In this document: positions 1-7,111 of the stretch, piece after piece
Numbering within the stretch: the first letter of the stretch is position 1
How the letters are laid out: each line of letters starts with the position of its first letter
Source of the DNA: an uncultured Clostridia bacterium
GTDB taxonomy: Bacteria > Bacillota > Clostridia > Christensenellales > Borkfalkiaceae
DNA: 16,905 bases
Direction: 5' to 3'
Assembly (NCBI GenBank): GCA_905235815.1
Contig: CAJOMT010000039.1
Coordinates: 1-16,905, forward strand
Made by a program: the position numbers and the translations under genes
The notes under the pieces: generated by a model
The model's input: the letters and a program-made list of their open reading frames with translations, nothing else
Database searches by the model: none
Told to the model about the DNA's origin: nothing

Positions 1-572
1 CGGCATTTTCTCCCGAAGTAAAAACGGGCTTAGGTAGGATAGGCGGAATAAACGTTGCCGCAATAATATTCGGCGGCGGAGAAAAGGGCGTGGAACTCGA
101 CGTTAAAAACGTAGTGAAAATAAAGGAATTTGCAAATTTTGCGGCTGAAAATTCCCTTCCGCTCGTTACGTTTGTGAACACGTTGCCGTTAAAAGAGGAC
201 GTAGCGACGAACGCAACGCCCGTATTAAAAGAGGTATGCGGTTTAATAGACGCATTAAACGGCTGTATGAGACTGTCCGTCATATACGGAAAGGCTGTGG
301 GACTCGGATATACCTTGTTTGCGGCCAAGTCGTCGGGAATAGAATATTCCTATGCTTTTGCCAATGCAAAAGTAGCGCTTTTCGACGGAAAGGCGTCATC
401 GATAGCGTTCGGCGAAGTCAGGGAAGACAAGTTAGATAAATTCGAAGAAATTTATTCTGAGGAGAACGCCGATCCGATAAATGCGGCTAAAAACGGTTAT
501 ATCGACAACGTAATAGAGCCGGCGTTCGTGCGTTCTTACGTTATTTCCGCACTTCAGATGATGGTGAGGTAA
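1..572 (+). CDS. Acyl-CoA carboxyltransferase-like subunit, C-terminal part (5' end outside window)
   Basis: The reading frame is open from base 3 without a stop, so the gene begins left of the window; the GTG at 90 is internal, not the start. The visible residues resemble the C-terminal, biotin-facing half of the MmdA / 12S transcarboxylase / propionyl-CoA carboxylase beta family: an opening stretch ending in FGGGEKG, the strand IPLVT-like SLPLVTFVNTLP, a helix AVGLGYTLFAAK at the place of the usual GGAYDVMSSK, and the FANAKVALFDGKASSIAF block. Compared with the family the PGFLPG loop is replaced by NTLPLKED and the chain is shortened, so it is a divergent member. In this family the subunit moves carboxyl groups between carboxybiotin and an acyl-CoA. 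It ends one base before the OadG-like gene, in the same operon as a biotin carrier and a 5S-type transferase. The substrate cannot be read from the sequence. Confidence 0.8.
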   Translation, partial: AFSPEVKTGLGRIGGINVAAIIFGGGEKGVELDVKNVVKIKEFANFAAENSLPLVTFVNTLPLKEDVATNATPVLKEVCGLIDALNGCMRLSVIYGKAVGLGYTLFAAKSSGIEYSYAFANAKVALFDGKASSIAFGEVREDKLDKFEEIYSEENADPINAAKNGYIDNVIEPAFVRSYVISALQMMVR

Positions 573-573
573 T

Positions 574-891
574 ATGGAAAATTTACTTGAAGTCATACCG
601 AGAATGATTGGTTACGGAGAGGCTGCGATATATGCGCTGATAGGCTATTTGGTGGTGTTTGCCGGTATAGCGATATTGGTGTTGGTAGTATGGCTTGTCG
701 GACTTTTCTTCAAGAAACGGGATGAGAAAAAAAATGCAGAACCCGAAAAGGGCGCTTTGGCGGCGACTTCGGCGGATATAGAAGAAAACGACGAAGAACT
801 CGTAGCCGTGATAACTGCGGCGATAGCCGCAACGTATTCCGCAGAAAAAAGAAAACCGGAATTTATCGTTAAAAAAATCAAAAGAATTTAA
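574..891 (+). CDS. Sodium-pumping decarboxylase gamma subunit (OadG family)
   Basis: This 105-residue protein has one strong hydrophobic segment (about residues 18–46), a charged linker rich in Lys and Glu, and a C-terminal helix with VITAAIAATY followed by KPEFIVKKIKRI, which is the usual closing pattern of OadG/MmdD-type subunits. In the family this small membrane protein anchors and assembles the carboxyltransferase with the beta-subunit sodium pump. It starts one base after the upstream stop codon and is followed 12 bases later by the biotin carrier gene, so translation is probably coupled. Sequence conservation in this family is low; the call rests on topology, the C-terminal motif and position between carboxyltransferase, biotin carrier and OadB. 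Confidence 0.85.
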   Translation: MENLLEVIPRMIGYGEAAIYALIGYLVVFAGIAILVLVVWLVGLFFKKRDEKKNAEPEKGALAATSADIEENDEELVAVITAAIAATYSAEKRKPEFIVKKIKRI

Positions 892-903
892 GGAGAAAAA
901 ACA

Positions 904-1251
904 ATGCGTAATTTTAAAATAACCGTAAACGGAAAGAGTTATGACGTAGAAGTGGAAGAAGTAGGAGAGAGCGCCCCTGCGGCGGTAGCCGCTCCCGTTG
1001 TAAAAGCGGAGAGTAAACCGGCTCCTGCGGCTGTAAGCGGTGGCAAGAAAGTGGTGTCTCCATTCCCGGGATTAGTTAAAAATCTCCTCGTAGCGGAGGG
1101 CGCTACCGTCAAAAAAGATCAGCCATTGCTCGTGCTTGAAGCGATGAAGATGGATAACGATATAACTTCGCCTGCCGACGGCGTAGTGTCGTTCAAAGTA
1201 ACGAAAGGAATGAATGTTGAATCCGAAAGCGTTCTCGCCGTCATAGGATAA
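904..1251 (+). CDS. Biotin carboxyl carrier protein of the decarboxylase/transcarboxylase complex
   Basis: The 115-residue product has an N-terminal strand region (FKITVNGKSYDVEVEE), an Ala/Pro-rich flexible linker at about residues 23–45, and a C-terminal biotinyl domain. The biotin attachment motif EAMKM is present, with Lys82 as the acceptor. This layout matches the 1.3S transcarboxylase subunit and MmdC/GcdC-type carriers. The carrier shuttles CO2 on biotin between the carboxyltransferase subunits and the membrane beta subunit. A good ribosome site (AAGGAG) lies just before the start. Because the 5S/OadA-like protein of this operon lacks a biotin domain, this carrier probably serves every subunit of the complex. 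Confidence 0.95.
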   Translation: MRNFKITVNGKSYDVEVEEVGESAPAAVAAPVVKAESKPAPAAVSGGKKVVSPFPGLVKNLLVAEGATVKKDQPLLVLEAMKMDNDITSPADGVVSFKVTKGMNVESESVLAVIG

Positions 1252-1264
1252 GCGGAGAAGTTTT

Positions 1265-2467
1265 ATGATTCAAAATCTACTTTTTGACTTAAAAGATATA
1301 GGCAATATATTTTCGGGGCTATTAGAGCAGTTCGGGTTTATGAACGGAACGTGGCAAAACTACGTAATGCTACTTATATCTTTCGTTCTGTTCTACCTTG
1401 CAATCGTAAAAAAGTTTGAGCCGCTTCTTTTGTTGCCTATTGCTTTCGGTATGTTCATAGTGAATATTCCGGGAGCGTATAACGTCTTATGGGGAACGTA
1501 TCCCGAAGGTGCGGCGCACATCTACGAAAACGTTGAAAACAGAGGACTTTTGTGGTATTTGTTCTTCGGCGTGGAGAAAGTAATTTATCCGCCGCTTATA
1601 TTTTTGGGTATAGGCGCAATGACGGATTTCGGTCCGCTGATAGCAAATCCTAAGAGTATGTTTATCGGTGCGGCGGCGCAGCTCGGAATATTTTTGGCAT
1701 TGTTTCTTGCAATTTTACTCGGTTTCGACTTGGCGGCGGCGTGTTCGATAGCGATCATAGGCGGCGCTGACGGCCCTACCGCTATTTACGTAACGCAAAC
1801 AATGAGCCAGTATACGAACGAGGATCTGCTTTCTGCAATAGCGATAGCGGCTTATTCGTATATGGCGCTCATACCTATTATACAAAAGCCCTTAATGAGA
1901 CTGATAGTTCCCAAAAAAGAACGCGCTATCAAAATGCAACAGCTCCGCAAGGTTTCGAAACTTGAAAAAATCGTATTTCCGATACTCGTAACGCTCGTAG
2001 TCGGGTTGTTGCTTCCGGACGCAATGCCGCTTCTCGGAATGTTGATGCTCGGCAATCTCTTAAAAGAGAGCGGCGTAACCGACAGGCTCTCGACGCAAGC
2101 GCAGAACGGACTGATGAATACGGTTACGATATTCCTCGGAGTATGCGTAGGAAGCAAGGCTTACGGAGGAGTATTCCTTTCGCTTTCGACGTTGAAGATA
2201 ATAGCGCTCGGCTTACTTGCATTCGTATTCGGAACGGTAGGCGGACTTTTGATGGGAAGACTTATGTGCAAACTGTCAAAGGGCAAGATAAATCCGCTTA
2301 TCGGTTCGGCAGGTGTTTCCGCAGTTCCGATGGCGGCGAGGATATCCGAGGACGTCGGACGGGAAACAGATCCGAGCAACCATCTTTTGATGCATGCTAT
2401 GGGCCCGAACGTTGCGGGTGTAATAGGCTCTGCGATAGCGGCGGGATTTTTGATTTCGCTTTTCTGA
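1265..2467 (+). CDS. Sodium ion-translocating decarboxylase beta subunit (OadB/MmdB/GcdB family)
   Basis: A 400-residue polytopic membrane protein with many hydrophobic segments throughout. Family hallmarks are clear: SIAIIGGADGPTAIY (Asp169 in this motif corresponds to the conserved membrane Asp implicated in Na+ transport), INPLIGSAGVSAVPMAAR in the C-terminal third, and MHAMGPNVAGVIGSA close to the C-terminus. It decarboxylates carboxybiotin in the membrane and couples this to Na+ export. Length and motifs are those of an intact subunit. It lies between the biotin carrier and the 5S/OadA-like gene. Whether the pump belongs to oxaloacetate, methylmalonyl-CoA or another decarboxylase cannot be decided from this subunit. 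Confidence 0.95.
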   Translation: MIQNLLFDLKDIGNIFSGLLEQFGFMNGTWQNYVMLLISFVLFYLAIVKKFEPLLLLPIAFGMFIVNIPGAYNVLWGTYPEGAAHIYENVENRGLLWYLFFGVEKVIYPPLIFLGIGAMTDFGPLIANPKSMFIGAAAQLGIFLALFLAILLGFDLAAACSIAIIGGADGPTAIYVTQTMSQYTNEDLLSAIAIAAYSYMALIPIIQKPLMRLIVPKKERAIKMQQLRKVSKLEKIVFPILVTLVVGLLLPDAMPLLGMLMLGNLLKESGVTDRLSTQAQNGLMNTVTIFLGVCVGSKAYGGVFLSLSTLKIIALGLLAFVFGTVGGLLMGRLMCKLSKGKINPLIGSAGVSAVPMAARISEDVGRETDPSNHLLMHAMGPNVAGVIGSAIAAGFLISLF

Positions 2468-2485
2468 AAATAGAGGATATAATAT

Positions 2486-3901
2486 ATGGATAAACAGAAT
2501 AAAAAAGTTTTAATTACGGATACGATACTTAGAGACGCTCATCAATCTCAAGCGGCGACGAGAATGACGATTGAACAGATGTTGCCCGTTTTGGATCAAC
2601 TCGACGAAGTCGGGTACTATTCTCTCGAAGCGTGGGGCGGAGCGACTTTCGATTCGTGTCTCAGATTTTTGCACGAAGATCCTTGGGAGAGATTAAAGGT
2701 CTTAAAAAGTCATTTAAAAAAGACTCCCATACAGATGCTTTTGCGTGGACAGAACCTATTGGGCTATAAGCACTATTCTGACGACGTAGTTGAAAAATTC
2801 GTCGAGTACGCAATTAAAAACGGCGTGAGTATAATAAGAGTTTTCGACGCCTTGAACGACGTCAGAAACTTAGAGACTTCAATGCGTGCGATAAAGAAAT
2901 ACGGCGGAATATGCGAGGCTACCATATCGTATACGACCAGCCCCGTGCATACCAACGAATATTTCGTAAAACTTGCGAAAGAACTCGAAGATTTAGGCGC
3001 AGATAATATATGTATAAAGGATATGGCGAACTTGCTTTTGCCTTATACCGCTTACGATCTCGTAAAAGAGATGAAAAAAGTATTAAAGCCGACCACGAAA
3101 ATTCATTTACATACGCATAACACGACGGGAACGGGCGATATGGTATATTTAAAGGCGATCGAGGCAGGTTGCGATATAGTGGATACGGCTCTTTCCGCAC
3201 TCGGAAACGGAACGTCTAATCCCGCTACCGAACCGCTCGTAGCAACGCTAAAAGGCACGCAGTACGATACGGGCATAGATATCAAGAAACTCGTACCGAT
3301 AAACGACCATTTCAAAAAGGTTGCGGACGAACTCGAAAAGTCGGGTTCGCTCAATCCCAACGTCAGAAAAGTAAACGTAAATACGCTTATATATCAAGTT
3401 CCGGGCGGAATGCTTTCCAACCTTATGAATCAATTAAAACAGCAAGGAAAGCTCGACAGGCTCGACGACGTTTTGGCGGAAGTGCCTAACGTCAGGAAGG
3501 ACAGCGGTTATCCGCCGCTCGTAACTCCGACCAGCCAGATCGTCGGAACGCAAGCGGTACTAAACGTAATAAACGGCGAAAGGTACAAGACGGTTACAAA
3601 AGAATTCAAGAACTTGTTAAAGGGCGAATACGGTAAACTTCCCGGCGAGCCGAATGAGGAAATAGTAAAGAAGGTCGTAGGCGACGAAAAGATAATAACT
3701 TGCCGTCCGGCTGACCTTATTCCTCCCGAATACGATAAGTTCAAGGGCGAGATGAGCGAATACTATACCGCTGAAGAGGACGTTTTGTCATACGCAATGT
3801 TTAACGAAGTTGCGATAAACTTTTTCAAATGGCGTTTGGCGAACAAGTCGGGCATAGATAAAGAATTAGCGGAAAAAACTAACGGGGTATATCCCGTATG
3901 A
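2486..3901 (+). CDS. 5S/OadA-type carboxyltransferase (oxaloacetate/pyruvate side), lacking a biotin domain
   Basis: The 471-residue protein is a pyruvate-carboxyltransferase TIM barrel. It shows DTILRDAHQSQAATRM at the N-terminus (Asp17 as metal ligand), the carbamylated-lysine motif CIKDMANLL (Lys178), the metal-binding LHTHNTTG (His209 and His211), and AIEAGCDIVDTALSALGNGTSNPATE. The C-terminal helical part (PNVRKDSGYPPLVTPTSQIVGTQA) is also typical. The chain stops after this region, so unlike full-length OadA it has no biotinyl domain, as in transcarboxylase 5S. The family transfers carboxyl groups between oxaloacetate/pyruvate and carboxybiotin. Its last codons overlap the surE start (ATGA). 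Confidence 0.93.
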   Translation: MDKQNKKVLITDTILRDAHQSQAATRMTIEQMLPVLDQLDEVGYYSLEAWGGATFDSCLRFLHEDPWERLKVLKSHLKKTPIQMLLRGQNLLGYKHYSDDVVEKFVEYAIKNGVSIIRVFDALNDVRNLETSMRAIKKYGGICEATISYTTSPVHTNEYFVKLAKELEDLGADNICIKDMANLLLPYTAYDLVKEMKKVLKPTTKIHLHTHNTTGTGDMVYLKAIEAGCDIVDTALSALGNGTSNPATEPLVATLKGTQYDTGIDIKKLVPINDHFKKVADELEKSGSLNPNVRKVNVNTLIYQVPGGMLSNLMNQLKQQGKLDRLDDVLAEVPNVRKDSGYPPLVTPTSQIVGTQAVLNVINGERYKTVTKEFKNLLKGEYGKLPGEPNEEIVKKVVGDEKIITCRPADLIPPEYDKFKGEMSEYYTAEEDVLSYAMFNEVAINFFKWRLANKSGIDKELAEKTNGVYPV

Positions 3902-4632
3902 GAATATTGGTAACCAATGACGACGGCATAGAGAGCGAGGGATTACATATACTTGCGGAGACTCTGGCAAAAAAACATGAGGTTACTGTTGTGGCGCCGA
4001 ACGGAAACCGTTCGGCTTCGTCTCATTCTTTGACAATTCACAGCGAACTCGTTTTTGAAAGAAGAAAAATATCCGATAATTTCGAGAGTTTTACGCTCAG
4101 CGGAACGCCTGCGGACTGCGTTAAGTTTGCCGTACACTTTTTCAATGAAGAAAGGTTTGATTTAGTGTGTTCGGGGATAAATTGGGGCGATAATTTAGGC
4201 AGTAATACTTCCTATTCGGGCACTGTTTCCGCAGCGTTAGAGGGCAATTATTTTCATATACCGTCCATTTCTTTTTCGAACATATCGCATACGGATTGCA
4301 AATTTCAAGACGACGCAGATATAATAGAGCAAATGCTCCCGAAACTTTTAAAAATAGTCTCGGGAGAGTATACTTTAAACGTAAATTTTCCGAATATCCC
4401 GAAAGAGGAGATAAAAGGCGTCAAACTTACGCCGCTGGGGTTTTTAGGGTACGACGATTTTTACAGACAGAACGAGAACGGCAGTTTTTCGCTGATGGGA
4501 GATCCGATATTCGGAGATAACGGCGGCGAAAACGATATAATACTTTGCAATCGCGGATACGTAACCGTAACGCCGATATTGTTTAACAGAACGGCGTATT
4601 CGGTGATAGAAAAATTTTCGGAATTATTTTGA
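3898..4632 (+). CDS. surE: 5'/3'-nucleotidase SurE
   Basis: The 244-residue protein starts with MRILVTNDDGIESEGL, the SurE metal-binding Asp pair (Asp8, Asp9), followed by VVAPNGNRSASSHSLT (Ser39 region) and SGINWGDNLGSNTSYSGTVSAALEG, all characteristic of SurE. SurE dephosphorylates nucleoside monophosphates in a divalent-metal-dependent manner. Length is normal for the family. The start ATG overlaps the preceding stop as ATGA, and the next gene begins one base after this one ends, so it is part of the operon. Confidence 0.95.
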   Translation: MRILVTNDDGIESEGLHILAETLAKKHEVTVVAPNGNRSASSHSLTIHSELVFERRKISDNFESFTLSGTPADCVKFAVHFFNEERFDLVCSGINWGDNLGSNTSYSGTVSAALEGNYFHIPSISFSNISHTDCKFQDDADIIEQMLPKLLKIVSGEYTLNVNFPNIPKEEIKGVKLTPLGFLGYDDFYRQNENGSFSLMGDPIFGDNGGENDIILCNRGYVTVTPILFNRTAYSVIEKFSELF

Positions 4633-4633
4633 T

Positions 4634-5839
4634 ATGAGAACTTTGGTTGTCGGCGGAGGCCCTGCCGGAATGATAGCGGCGTATTTCCGAGCGCTTAACG
4701 GAGAGGAAGTCGTACTGCTTGAAAAGAACGAAAAACTCGGTAAAAAGTTATATATCACGGGCAAGGGCAGATGCAACGTAACGAATAATTGTTCGTCGGA
4801 GGAGTTTTTGGCGAACGTTGCGACCAATCCCAAATTTTTAACGGGTGCGGCAAGGCGTTTTTCACCCGAGGACTTCATGGCGTTTTTGAGTAAAAAACTT
4901 CCGCTTAAAACCGAGCGGGGCAACAGAGTTTTTCCTTTGAGCGACAAGGCGAGCGACGTTACGAAATGTCTTGAAAGTTATTTAAAGGACGCAAACGTCG
5001 ACATCAGGCTTAATGAACGAGTAACGAAAATATCAAAGACGGACGATATATTTCGCATTGAAACCGAAAACGGCGAGTTTTCGGGCGACAACGTGATTTT
5101 ATGTACGGGCGGAAAGAGTTATCCCTTGACCGGTTCTACCGGCGACGGCTATAAATTTGCCGAAAAAATGGGACATACCGTCACTAAACTTCGTCCGGCG
5201 CTTGTCGGTATCGATTTAAACGAAGATACCGCGCGCATTCAAGGCGTAACCCTAAAAAACGTAAAACTGAAAGCGATAGTCGGGGATAAAGAGTTCGAAG
5301 AATTCGGCGAATTGTTGTTTACGCATTTCGGAATTTCAGGTCCTATCGTCCTTACGTTATCGAGTTATTTGAACAAATATAATATAAAAGACGTAAAACT
5401 GTATCTGGACTTAAAGCCGGCATTAAGCGTAGAGCAACTCGACGACAGAGTAATAAGAGATTTCGAGAAGTATAAAAACAAACTCGTAAGGAATTCGCTC
5501 GACGACTTACTTATAAAATCGCTTATACCGATAGTTATAGAGAAGTCGGGAGTAAATTGCGAAGTAAAAAACAGCGAGTTTAATAAAGAGAGCAGAAAGA
5601 AACTCGTAAATACCATAAAAAATATGGAGTTATTCCCGTGTGGTCTGCGCCCGCTCGACGAGGCGATAGTAACGAGCGGCGGCGTCAAAGTAGAAGAAAT
5701 CAATCCTAAGACAATGGAGAGCAAGATAGTCAAAGGACTGTATTTTGCAGGGGAAATAATAGACGTGGACGCCTTTACGGGCGGATTCAACATAACGATT
5801 GCCGCATGCACGGGTTATGCGGCGGGAGGAAATCAATGA
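4634..5839 (+). CDS. BaiN/HI0933-family NAD(P)/FAD-dependent oxidoreductase
   Basis: A 401-residue flavoprotein. It opens with the dinucleotide-binding fold VVGGGPAGMIAAYFRALNG and ends the first helix–strand unit with VVLLEKN. Then come the family signature ITGKGRCNVTNN (about residues 42–53), CTGGKSYPLTGSTGDGY in the middle, and the C-terminal FAD-binding block GLYFAGEIIDVDAFTGGFN. This is the HI0933/YhiN/BaiN family. Some members act on bile-acid intermediates, but most are of unknown substrate, so no substrate is proposed. It overlaps cmk by four bases (ATGA). Confidence 0.9.
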   Translation: MRTLVVGGGPAGMIAAYFRALNGEEVVLLEKNEKLGKKLYITGKGRCNVTNNCSSEEFLANVATNPKFLTGAARRFSPEDFMAFLSKKLPLKTERGNRVFPLSDKASDVTKCLESYLKDANVDIRLNERVTKISKTDDIFRIETENGEFSGDNVILCTGGKSYPLTGSTGDGYKFAEKMGHTVTKLRPALVGIDLNEDTARIQGVTLKNVKLKAIVGDKEFEEFGELLFTHFGISGPIVLTLSSYLNKYNIKDVKLYLDLKPALSVEQLDDRVIRDFEKYKNKLVRNSLDDLLIKSLIPIVIEKSGVNCEVKNSEFNKESRKKLVNTIKNMELFPCGLRPLDEAIVTSGGVKVEEINPKTMESKIVKGLYFAGEIIDVDAFTGGFNITIAACTGYAAGGNQ

Positions 5840-6492
5840 TAAATATAGCGCTTGACGGGCCGGCGGGTAGCGGAAAGAGTACCGTCGCAAAAATTCTGGC
5901 TGAAAAATTGGGTATTTTATATCTTGATACGGGCGCAATGTATAGGGACTGCGCTTTGAAGTGCTTAAATTCAGGCGTCGACGTTTCCGACGAAGTCGGA
6001 GTAAAGGGCATAATAGACGGTTTGGACTTAAAAATAAGATACGACGGCGGTGCGCAGGTAACGTTATTAGACGGCAAAGACGTATCGAAAGAGATAAGGC
6101 GAGCGGAAATATCCATGCTTGCTTCGACCGTTTCGGCGCATAAGGCGGTCAGAATGAAAATGGTCGAAAAGCAGAGGGAGATAGCCTCGGAGATGGACTG
6201 CGTATTGGACGGCAGGGATATAGGTTCATTCGTCTTGCCGAACGCAAAATACAAGTTTTATCTTACTGCGGACAGTATGGTGAGAGCCGAGCGGAGATAT
6301 AAAGAACTCAAAGAGAGGGGCGAAGAAGTCGACTTAAACGCTTTGCACGAGGAGATAATAAAGCGAGATTATAACGATAGTCACAGAGATTTCGCACCGC
6401 TTGTAAAGGCGAAAGACGCCGAAGTGATAGATACGTCTTATATATCCGCAGAAGAAGTTGCGGAAATTATTATAAAGAAAGTCAAAGGATAA
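5836..6492 (+). CDS. cmk: Cytidylate kinase
   Basis: The 218-residue kinase phosphorylates CMP/dCMP with ATP. The P-loop GPAGSGKST is near residues 8–16, followed by LYLDTGAMYRDCAL, and the CMP-binding region VLDGRDIGSFVLPNAKYKFYLTAD lies in the middle. I chose the ATG at 5836 because it overlaps the upstream stop (ATGA), has a GGGAGGA ribosome site, and begins the protein directly at the conserved INIALDGPAGSGK; an in-frame ATG at 5806 would add ten unconserved residues. The order cmk–plsC–ispH/rpsA is common in Clostridia. Confidence 0.96.
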   Translation: MINIALDGPAGSGKSTVAKILAEKLGILYLDTGAMYRDCALKCLNSGVDVSDEVGVKGIIDGLDLKIRYDGGAQVTLLDGKDVSKEIRRAEISMLASTVSAHKAVRMKMVEKQREIASEMDCVLDGRDIGSFVLPNAKYKFYLTADSMVRAERRYKELKERGEEVDLNALHEEIIKRDYNDSHRDFAPLVKAKDAEVIDTSYISAEEVAEIIIKKVKG

Positions 6493-6497
6493 AATTT

Positions 6498-7111
6498 ATG
6501 ATTTTTTACGGTGTGATCAAATTTTTAAGCAAGGTGTTTTATGACGTGTTCTATCCGCATAAGATTTACGGCAAGGAAAATATTCCGAAAGACACTAATT
6601 GTATACTCGTAAGCAATCATTTTGCGAAGATAGATGCGGTCGTAACGGCAACTCTTTTCAAGAGGGCAGACCGAGGCTTATGGGCAAAAAGGAACTCGTA
6701 AAGAACAAGTTTTCTGCCAAGTTTTTCAAATATTTGGGAATAATTCCCGTAGACAGAGAAAATGCGGATATCGGCGCAATCAAGCAATGTTTTACTGCGC
6801 TTAAAAATGGCGAAAACCTCATAATTTTTCCGGAAGGAACGAGAAATAAAAACGATCGTGAACTAATGGAGATAAAGGGCGGAGCGGGCGTAATAGCGTA
6901 TAGATCGGGCGTAAAAGTCGTTCCGTTCGTAATGTATTCGAGATTCAGAATGTTCCATAAAAATTATGCGTACGTGGGCGAGCCGTTCGATTACTCGGAA
7001 CTTAAAGGGCAAAGACTCGATTCGCCGCTCGAAGAATGTTTAAAAGAGAAAATGACCGTAAAATTGAAAGAATGTCAAGAGAAGTTAGACGAAATAGTTA
7101 AGGCGAAATAA
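6498..7111 (+). pseudogene. plsC: PlsC-type 1-acylglycerol-3-phosphate acyltransferase, interrupted by a one-base frameshift
   Basis: Two frames together encode one acyltransferase of about 204 residues, the usual PlsC size. The first frame (start ATG 6498) gives the membrane-proximal N-terminus and the HX4D motif SNHFAKID (His41, Asp46), but stops at 6699–6701. The other frame carries KKELVKNKFSAKFFKYLGIIPVDR, the FPEGTRNKND motif and the C-terminus, ending at 7111. The break falls at an AAAAA run (6686–6690). One extra A would restore RGLWAKKELVKNK, a good fit to the family, so the simplest reading is loss of one A by mutation or sequencing/assembly error. If intact, it would acylate lysophosphatidic acid in phospholipid synthesis. 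The stop overlaps the ispH start (TAATG). Confidence 0.85.

Noticed and set aside
90..92. GTG at 90 as the start of the first gene
   Set aside because: The frame is open and recognisably carboxyltransferase-like back to base 3, so the gene starts left of the window.
5365..6254. Minus-strand open frames of 148 and 155 codons opposite the flavoprotein and cmk
   Set aside because: No conserved features and no ribosome sites, while the plus strand carries clear motifs throughout.
6684..6692. Programmed -1 frameshift site in plsC
   Set aside because: The zero-frame heptamer would be A AAA AGG, which does not fit X XXY YYZ because the second codon cannot re-pair well, and I see no strong stimulatory hairpin or upstream ribosome-like site. 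A lost A is simpler, though slippage is not excluded.
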